Assembly (NCBI GenBank): GCA_027027005.1
Contig: JALVMN010000072.1
Location: forward strand, 1-45,535
DNA: 45,535 bases
DNA from: Desulfobacterales bacterium
GTDB lineage: Bacteria > Desulfobacterota > DSM-4660 > Desulfatiglandales > Desulfatiglandaceae
Reading direction: 5' to 3'
The notes beneath the pieces were generated by a model. The model was not told where the DNA came from. It did no database searches and saw only the letters and a list, made by a program, of their open reading frames with translations. The position numbers were made by a program, and so were the translations under genes. Shown one piece after another: positions 40,843 to 45,535 of this stretch; positions within the stretch are counted from its first letter, which is position 1; each line of letters starts with the position of its first letter.

Positions 40843-41946
40843 ATGAAGAGACGTGAATTCTTGAAGAAGGCTGGGGCAGGGGCTGCTGCCGCTGCTGCAA
40901 TCACAACCATTGGTGCGCCGGCGGTAATCGCCAAGAAGCACTATAGGTGGAAGATGGTGACCACCTGGCCACCCAAGCTGCCTGTTCTCCAAGACGGCGC
41001 CGAGAGACTGGCCAAGAGAATTGAGGAGCTTTCCGATGGAAGGCTCAAAATTGAGGTCTTTGCAGGCGGCGAGTTGGTCCCTCCATTTGGGACCTTTGAT
41101 GCGGTCTCTGCCGGAACCGTGGAAGCAGGGTGTGCAGCGGCCTATTACTGGGCCGGAAAGATGCCTGCCTCGCAGTGGTTTGCAGCGGTTCCATTTGGCC
41201 TCAATGCACAGGGAATGTGTGCTTGGTTCCACGGGGGCAATGCACAGAAGCTTTGGGAAGAGACCTATGCCCCTTTCAACGTAATTCCACGCCCTGGCGG
41301 CTCTACGGGGGTTCAGATGGGAGGTTGGTTCAACAAGAAGATCAACACTCTTGATGACTACAAGGGCCTCAAGATGCGCATCCCGGGCCTGGGGGGCAAG
41401 GTGGTTGCAAGGGCAGGTGGGACTGTGGTCCTTGCCCCTGGCGGCGAGATTTTCACCAATCTGGAGCGTGGAGTGATAGATGCCACAGAATGGGTGGGCC
41501 CACTCCATGACTTGAGGATGGGATTTTACCAGGCTGCCAAGTACTATTACTACCCAGGGTGGCATGAGCCGGGCACCTATCTCGAATATCTCTTTAACAA
41601 GAAAGCATATGAATCTCTGCCCAAGGATCTGCAACACATCATTGATGCTGCATGCATGGAGATAGAGAATTGGACCCTGGCCCAGTTTGATGCCAGGAAC
41701 GGAGCAGCGCTTCAAACCCTTATCACCAAGCACAAGGTAAAGCTGATCAAGTTCCCTGATCAGGTCCTGGAGGGCCTTCGCAAGCTGGCCGAGGAAGTGG
41801 TTGAAGAGGAGGCCAACAAGGATCCCCAAGCCAGAAAGGTCCACGAAGACTTCAAGAAATTCCAAAAGATTGTAGGAACCTGGGGTACTATTTCCGAAAG
41901 GGCCTATTATGACATCATCCAGAAGGAATACCCCTTGAAGGCCTAA
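40843..41946 (+). CDS. dctP: TRAP substrate-binding protein, TakP-like (2-oxo/2-hydroxy acids)
   Basis: Periplasmic solute receptor of 367 residues for the adjacent DctQM. The N-terminus is a twin-arginine type signal (KRREFLKKAGAGAAAAAAI), implying folded export. The mature part resembles TakP and lactate-binding TRAP receptors: FAGGELVPPFGTFDAVSAGTVE, then GVQMGGW (Gln158), GLKMRI (Arg179, expected to hold the substrate carboxylate) and ATEWVGP (Glu216, Trp217, near the metal/ligand site). These positions match the pattern known for pyruvate or lactate binding with a cation, so an alpha-keto or alpha-hydroxy acid is the best guess, by analogy only. A GGAGGTAGGAG ribosome-binding site precedes it. 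Confidence 0.9.
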   Translation: MKRREFLKKAGAGAAAAAAITTIGAPAVIAKKHYRWKMVTTWPPKLPVLQDGAERLAKRIEELSDGRLKIEVFAGGELVPPFGTFDAVSAGTVEAGCAAAYYWAGKMPASQWFAAVPFGLNAQGMCAWFHGGNAQKLWEETYAPFNVIPRPGGSTGVQMGGWFNKKINTLDDYKGLKMRIPGLGGKVVARAGGTVVLAPGGEIFTNLERGVIDATEWVGPLHDLRMGFYQAAKYYYYPGWHEPGTYLEYLFNKKAYESLPKDLQHIIDAACMEIENWTLAQFDARNGAALQTLITKHKVKLIKFPDQVLEGLRKLAEEVVEEEANKDPQARKVHEDFKKFQKIVGTWGTISERAYYDIIQKEYPLKA

Positions 41947-41993
41947 ATTGGTGGATCTCGCCCCAGTGGCGGGTGTTTATACAAGTCTTGGTG

Positions 41994-42023
41994 AGGGACA
42001 GGTTCAAGAACCTGTCCCTTTTT
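41994..42023 (+). terminator. Intrinsic terminator of the TRAP operon
   Basis: An 11- to 12-bp perfect stem, GGGACAGGTTC (41995-42005) with GAACCTGTCCC (42008-42018), minimal loop AA, then TTTTTG. Located 48 bases after the dctP stop. Confidence 0.92.
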
Positions 42024-42126
42024 GTTTGAAACTAAATACCTTTTGTTTTCGCCACATTATCCTTGACCAAAGCCATTAGTGCGGGTAGGTATAGGACCAA
42101 TTGTCTTCACGCCTTTAAAGTTAACA

Positions 42127-43449
42127 ATGGGACCAAGAAGATTAAAGAGATTCGTGCTCTCAGAGATATGGAGCATTGAGGAAGAGGGCTTGCCGCGACT
42201 CAAGGCCTTTGCCCTTAGAATTGGCAGGGTCCTGGTTTTATCGGTGAGAGGTGTTTTTGAGGACAAGTGCCAATTGAGGGCCTCAGCTCTCACATTTTAC
42301 TCGGTCCTTTCCCTGGTCCCTGTTCTTGCCATGGTCTTTGGAATATCTAAGGGCTTTGGTCTTGAGAGACTGATAGAAAGGGAACTCCTGGAGACCATGG
42401 GCTCACAGAGCGAGGTTGTAACCAAGATCATTGCATTTGCCAACTCGCTGCTGGAAGGCACCAGAGGTGGTCTCATGGTGGGGGCAGGGGTCCTGTTCCT
42501 GGTCTGGACCATCCTGAATCTCCTTTCGAACATAGAGGACGCGTTCAACGATATCTGGGGAATAAAGGGAGCAAGGAGCATCGGAAAAAAGGTGGTTGAC
42601 TATCTTGCTCTCACCCTCATCGGGCCCTTCCTGGTTATTGTGTCGGGGACCTTGCGAGTGGTAATCGAGGGCCATGCAAAGCTTTTCATGAATAAAATGC
42701 CCTTTCTGGACGTCTTGAGCCCTGCCGTCATCTTGCCTCTGAAGCTCCTTCCCTTTATTGTCATGTGGGTACTCTTTACCTTTATGTACAGATTCATGCC
42801 CAATACAGATGTGAATTTCAGGTCAGCTTTGGTAGGCGGGATAGTGGCCGGCACCCTCTATCACCTGTTTCAATGGGCTTACATTTACTTCCAGATAGGG
42901 GTCGCAAAGTACAATGCCATCTATGGAAGCTTTGCAGCCCTTCCATTGTTTTTGATATGGCTGAACTGGAGCTGGCTGATCGTGCTATATGGGGCAGAAA
43001 TATCCTTTTCCCATCAAAATGTTCGGGTCTTTGAATTTGAAAAAGACTGGTCAGATATTCCTTTTTCCACAAAGAGAGCGCTGGCACTTTATCTGGTCCA
43101 CCACATCGTCAAGAACTTCATTGAGGGACGCCCTCCCCAAGACAGTAATGAAATTGCAAGGGCCTTAAGACTCCCTCTTCGGCCTGTTGAGGAACTGTTG
43201 GGGGAGTTGGTGAGATCAGGGGTGGTGTCTGAGGTAAGGCGGGTGGAAGACAACGGATATGGATATCAGCCTGGAAAAAGTCCTGATGATATGACCCTGC
43301 TTCATGTCATAGAGGCAATGGAAGACCACGGAACCGGGGCCATCCCGCTGGGTGATTCGAAAGAGCTGAAAAAAATCTCCCAGGCACTTGAGGGGTTCAG
43401 AGAGGTGGTAAGGACTTCACCTCATAACCTGAAGATAAAAGATATTTGA
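42127..43449 (+). CDS. YihY/BrkB-family integral membrane protein (UPF0761)
   Basis: Membrane protein of unknown role in a family once misnamed ribonuclease BN. The 440-residue protein has about six membrane segments (about 50-70, 115-135, 170-195, 215-235, 250-275, 285-305) in the N-terminal 310 residues and contains CQLRASALTFYSVLSLVPVLAMVFG, EDAFNDIWGIKGARS and NAIYGSFAALPLFLIWLNWSWLIVLYGAEISF, the family core. A ~130-residue soluble C-terminal part that looks like a winged helix (LYLVHHIVKNFIEGRPPQDSNEIARALRLPLRPVEELLGELVRSGVVSEV) is common in bacterial longer forms. ATG at 42127 fits family starts; the frame extends to GTG 42079. No clear Shine-Dalgarno is seen. Confidence 0.87.
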   Translation: MGPRRLKRFVLSEIWSIEEEGLPRLKAFALRIGRVLVLSVRGVFEDKCQLRASALTFYSVLSLVPVLAMVFGISKGFGLERLIERELLETMGSQSEVVTKIIAFANSLLEGTRGGLMVGAGVLFLVWTILNLLSNIEDAFNDIWGIKGARSIGKKVVDYLALTLIGPFLVIVSGTLRVVIEGHAKLFMNKMPFLDVLSPAVILPLKLLPFIVMWVLFTFMYRFMPNTDVNFRSALVGGIVAGTLYHLFQWAYIYFQIGVAKYNAIYGSFAALPLFLIWLNWSWLIVLYGAEISFSHQNVRVFEFEKDWSDIPFSTKRALALYLVHHIVKNFIEGRPPQDSNEIARALRLPLRPVEELLGELVRSGVVSEVRRVEDNGYGYQPGKSPDDMTLLHVIEAMEDHGTGAIPLGDSKELKKISQALEGFREVVRTSPHNLKIKDI

Positions 43450-43502
43450 AAGCTATAAGCCATTGAAAGGGAAAACCAGTCTAAGCAAATGAGGAACAGA
43501 CA

Positions 43503-44297
43503 TTGAACAAGGGTGTCACAGGGTGGATTGAAGGCCTGGGGGCAAGGGCATTGGAGTCTGTCTATAAGATGGGTGTCATGGGCCTGTTTCTGGCCAAGGC
43601 TTTTCTCTTTGGTTTAATTCCCCCAATTAAGGTCAAAAGAGTATTGAAACAGATTCACTTTACGGGGCTCCAGTCACTGCTGGTAATAGTGCTGACAGGT
43701 GGGTTCACCGGAATGGTGCTGGGATTCCAGGGCTATTATAGCCTCAGCAGGTTCGGGTCAGACGCCTTTCTCGGGCCCATGGTGGGCCTTGCCCTGATAA
43801 AGGAATTGGGGCCTGTCATATCTGCACTCATGGTCACGGGCAGGGCCGGGTCTGCAATAGCTGCTGAAATCGGGATCATGCGCATAAGTGAGCAGATAGA
43901 TGCCATTGAGCTGATGGGGCTTAATCCCTTTCGGTACCTCATAGTCCCGAATCTCATCGCTGCCATGATCTCCATGCCCTTGTTGACCGCAATCTTTGAT
44001 GTTGTGGGTATTTTCGGCGGCTATCTCATAGGGGTGAAGCTGCTGGGAGTGGGAAGCGGGGTGTATTTCGGTGAGATGCAAAACTATGTGGAGATGTCTG
44101 ATGTGCTGGAGGGGGTCTATAAATCCCTGAGTTTTGGGATTATTATTGCCTGGGTGTGCACGTTCAAAGGCTATTATACCGGGATCTTTACAGGTTTTGG
44201 TGCAGAGGGAGTCAGCAAGGCCACCACCCAGGCCGTGGTGCTCTGCTCTGTCTTGATCCTGGTTTGGGACTATTTCATGACATCCTTACTCTTTTGA
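43503..44297 (+). CDS. mlaE: MlaE-type ABC transporter permease
   Basis: Inner-membrane permease of the Mla (maintenance of lipid asymmetry) system that shuttles phospholipids between the two membranes. The 264-residue protein has the family core: FTGLQSLLVIVLTGGFTGMVLGFQGYYSLSRFG, SALMVTGRAGSAIAAEIGIMRISEQIDAIELMGLNPFRYLIVPNLIA, and C-terminal TTQAVVLCSVLILVWDYFMTSLLF; five to six membrane helices. TTG start with GAGGA seven bases upstream. Its C-terminal coding region ends eight bases before mlaF, so the operon is compact. Confidence 0.94.
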   Translation: MNKGVTGWIEGLGARALESVYKMGVMGLFLAKAFLFGLIPPIKVKRVLKQIHFTGLQSLLVIVLTGGFTGMVLGFQGYYSLSRFGSDAFLGPMVGLALIKELGPVISALMVTGRAGSAIAAEIGIMRISEQIDAIELMGLNPFRYLIVPNLIAAMISMPLLTAIFDVVGIFGGYLIGVKLLGVGSGVYFGEMQNYVEMSDVLEGVYKSLSFGIIIAWVCTFKGYYTGIFTGFGAEGVSKATTQAVVLCSVLILVWDYFMTSLLF

Positions 44298-44305
44298 TCC
44301 AGGGC

Positions 44306-45025
44306 ATGATACGGGTAGAAAACTTACATAAATCATTTGACGGAAACCAGGTATTAAAAGGGGTCTCCTTTGAGGTAGAGCCTGGAGAGGTGGTGGCCCT
44401 TGTGGGAGGGAGCGGGACAGGAAAGAGTGTTCTTTTGAAACACATTGCCGGGCTCCTTGAACCTGACAAGGGGAGAGTGCTTGTTGACGGAAAGGAAGTG
44501 GCAAGACTAAAGGGAAGGGAACTATTGAAGCTGAGGGAGCGACTGGGATTCCTGTTTCAAGGGGGTGCACTCTTTGATTCCATGACCGTTTATGAGAACG
44601 TGGCGTTCCCTTTGAAAGAAAAGACGAAGCTAAAGGAGCCCGAAATCAGGAAAAGGGTGCGGCAGGAGCTGGAGAATGTGGGTCTCCTTGGCTCTGAAGA
44701 AAAATACCCCTCCCAGATCAGCGGGGGGATGGTGAAAAGGGCCGCCCTCGCTAGGGCCCTGATTCAGGAGCCGGAAATCATGCTGTTTGATGAGCCCACT
44801 ACAGGGCTCGATCCTGTGATCGGGCATGCCATCTTGGAATTGATCCACAACTGCCACAAACGGCTATCATTTACCGGCATAATTGTTACCCATGAGATAC
44901 CCAAGATATTTGCATATGTAAACCGGGTCCTGATGCTCCACAAAGGGGAGTTGCGTGCCGATGCAACCCCTGAGGAGCTTCTCTCCTCTGAAGATCCTGT
45001 AATAAGGGCATTTGTGAGAGGCTAA
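44306..45025 (+). CDS. mlaF: MlaF-type ABC transporter ATPase
   Basis: Cytoplasmic ATPase of the Mla lipid transporter. The 239-residue protein has Walker A GGSGTGKSV (about 37-45), Q-loop LGFLFQGGALFDSMTVYENVAFPL, signature ISGGMVKRAALARAL (about 137-151), Walker B IMLFDEPTTGLDPV and the switch region VTHEI. The GALFDSMTVYENVAFPL and SGGMVKR patterns are characteristic of MlaF rather than of other importers. ATG at 44306 is chosen; a longer frame to 44156 would overlap mlaE and is not needed. Confidence 0.95.
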   Translation: MIRVENLHKSFDGNQVLKGVSFEVEPGEVVALVGGSGTGKSVLLKHIAGLLEPDKGRVLVDGKEVARLKGRELLKLRERLGFLFQGGALFDSMTVYENVAFPLKEKTKLKEPEIRKRVRQELENVGLLGSEEKYPSQISGGMVKRAALARALIQEPEIMLFDEPTTGLDPVIGHAILELIHNCHKRLSFTGIIVTHEIPKIFAYVNRVLMLHKGELRADATPEELLSSEDPVIRAFVRG

Positions 45026-45048
45026 ATGTAAAGTTTTTTGTCAAATAA

Positions 45049-45060
45049 TGGTTATAACCA
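45049..45060. repeat. 12-bp perfect palindrome between mlaF and mlaD
   Basis: TGGTTATAACCA is fully self-complementary and lies 24 bases after the mlaF stop, in an AT-rich 75-base gap. It could be a protein-binding site, or chance in AT-rich DNA. Confidence 0.3.
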
Positions 45061-45100
45061 ACTGAATTTAAATGCCGTAGTCTAACTGGAGGGCACGCAA

Positions 45101-45535
45101 ATGAGGCGGTTTGGTCTGGAATTTATCGTTGGCGTCTTTATGATAATCGGAATCCTATGCCTGGGATACCTTTCCGTCAAACTAGGGAGAATGGAGGTCC
45201 TGGGCGGGGAGGGATATGAAATCGAGGCCTTTTTTTCCAATTGTGGAGGGCTCAAGAGCGGCTCATCAGTTTGGATAGCCGGCGTGGAGGTGGGTAGGGT
45301 CAAGTCCATTGAGCTCAAGGATTACGAGGCAAGGGTGGTGATGGTGTTACCCAAATGGGTTGCCATTCAAGAAGACGCAATAGCCTCCATTAAGACCAAG
45401 GGCTTAATTGGAGAGAAGTACGTGGAAATAACACCTGGGGGCTCCGATGTGATCATAGAGCCGGGCGGAACCATAATGGATACCCAGCCTGCAGTGGACA
45501 TAGAGGAGCTAATATCCAAGTATGTGTTTGGGAAG
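45101..45535 (+). CDS. mlaD: MlaD/MCE-family lipid transport protein (3'-partial)
   Basis: Membrane-anchored MCE protein that forms the periplasmic hexamer of the Mla system. Only the first 145 codons lie in the window. The N-terminus has one membrane anchor (about 4-25: FGLEFIVGVFMIIGILCLGYLSV), then the MCE domain with FFSNCGGLKSGSSVWIAGVEVGRVKSIEL and IKTKGLIGEKYVEITPGG, and IEPGGTIMDTQPAVDIEELI. GGAGGG precedes the ATG by seven bases. The frame is open to the window end. Confidence 0.93.
   Translation, partial: MRRFGLEFIVGVFMIIGILCLGYLSVKLGRMEVLGGEGYEIEAFFSNCGGLKSGSSVWIAGVEVGRVKSIELKDYEARVVMVLPKWVAIQEDAIASIKTKGLIGEKYVEITPGGSDVIIEPGGTIMDTQPAVDIEELISKYVFGK

Noticed and set aside
40732-41865. 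Minus-strand 377-codon frame opposite dctP as a gene
   Set aside because: The plus strand has the Tat signal, ribosome-binding site and TakP-like motifs; the antisense frame has no ribosome-binding site or recognisable domain.

Overview
The window reads as chromosomal DNA of a Gram-negative, probably anaerobic bacterium of the Desulfobacterota (the former Deltaproteobacteria). This rests on the almost uninterrupted run lysS-lolC-lolD-bamA-ompH-lpxD-fabZ-lpxA-lpxI-oxidoreductase-lpxB, the use of LpxI rather than LpxH for lipid A, an ATP sulfurylase fused to APS kinase, TRAP transport of organic acids, and a thymidylate synthase-like protein of the kind otherwise known from methanogens. Taxonomy is inferred from gene content and order only. 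No rRNA, tRNA, CRISPR array, insertion sequence, integrase or phage gene was found.

Layout. (1) 1-5472: an AT-rich (by eye) block of lipopolysaccharide core or O-chain genes with frequent strand changes: a WaaP-like sugar kinase cut by the window edge, two GT9 heptosyltransferase-like genes, a CgeB-like glycosyltransferase and a PMT_2 membrane glycosyltransferase. (2) 5540-11264, minus strand: acetoacetate-CoA ligase, an unknown 340-residue protein, a Trm112-like zinc protein, an LpxL-type acyltransferase and a second PMT_2 glycosyltransferase. (3) 11574-25043, plus strand: lysS followed by the envelope operon (lipoprotein export, outer-membrane protein assembly, lipid A synthesis) and a sigma-54 response regulator. 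(4) 25013-30669, minus strand: ThyA-like protein, rlmN, hisI, hisG, a TPR lipoprotein, an aminotransferase and engB, tightly packed. (5) 30853-34261: 3-hydroxybutyryl-CoA dehydrogenase and a receiver-only response regulator (plus), facing rlmH and thrC (minus). (6) 34499-37340: the Sat-APS kinase fusion and a pair of Hsp20 chaperones closed by a strong terminator. (7) 37363-42023: an MFS permease divergent from a dctQ-dctM-dctP TRAP operon with its own terminator. (8) 42127-end: a YihY-family membrane protein and mlaE-mlaF-mlaD, the last gene cut by the window end.

How the genes fit together: the dominant theme is the outer membrane. Lipid A is begun by lpxA, lpxD, fabZ, lpxI and lpxB, acylated by the LpxL-type enzyme, and extended with sugars by the first block. 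BamA and OmpH insert outer-membrane proteins, LolCD releases lipoproteins, and MlaEFD maintains lipid asymmetry. The rest is carbon and sulfur metabolism (TRAP, acetoacetyl-CoA and 3-hydroxybutyryl-CoA enzymes, Sat-APS kinase), amino-acid synthesis (his, thr), ribosome maturation (rlmN, rlmH, engB) and stress proteins.

No wholly new multi-gene system is evident. The points most worth following are the atypical ThyA-like protein, the BamA with an extra N-terminal periplasmic domain, the sugar dehydrogenase placed inside the lipid A operon, an inverted repeat lying on the hbd promoter, and a GC-rich block between two divergent promoters.
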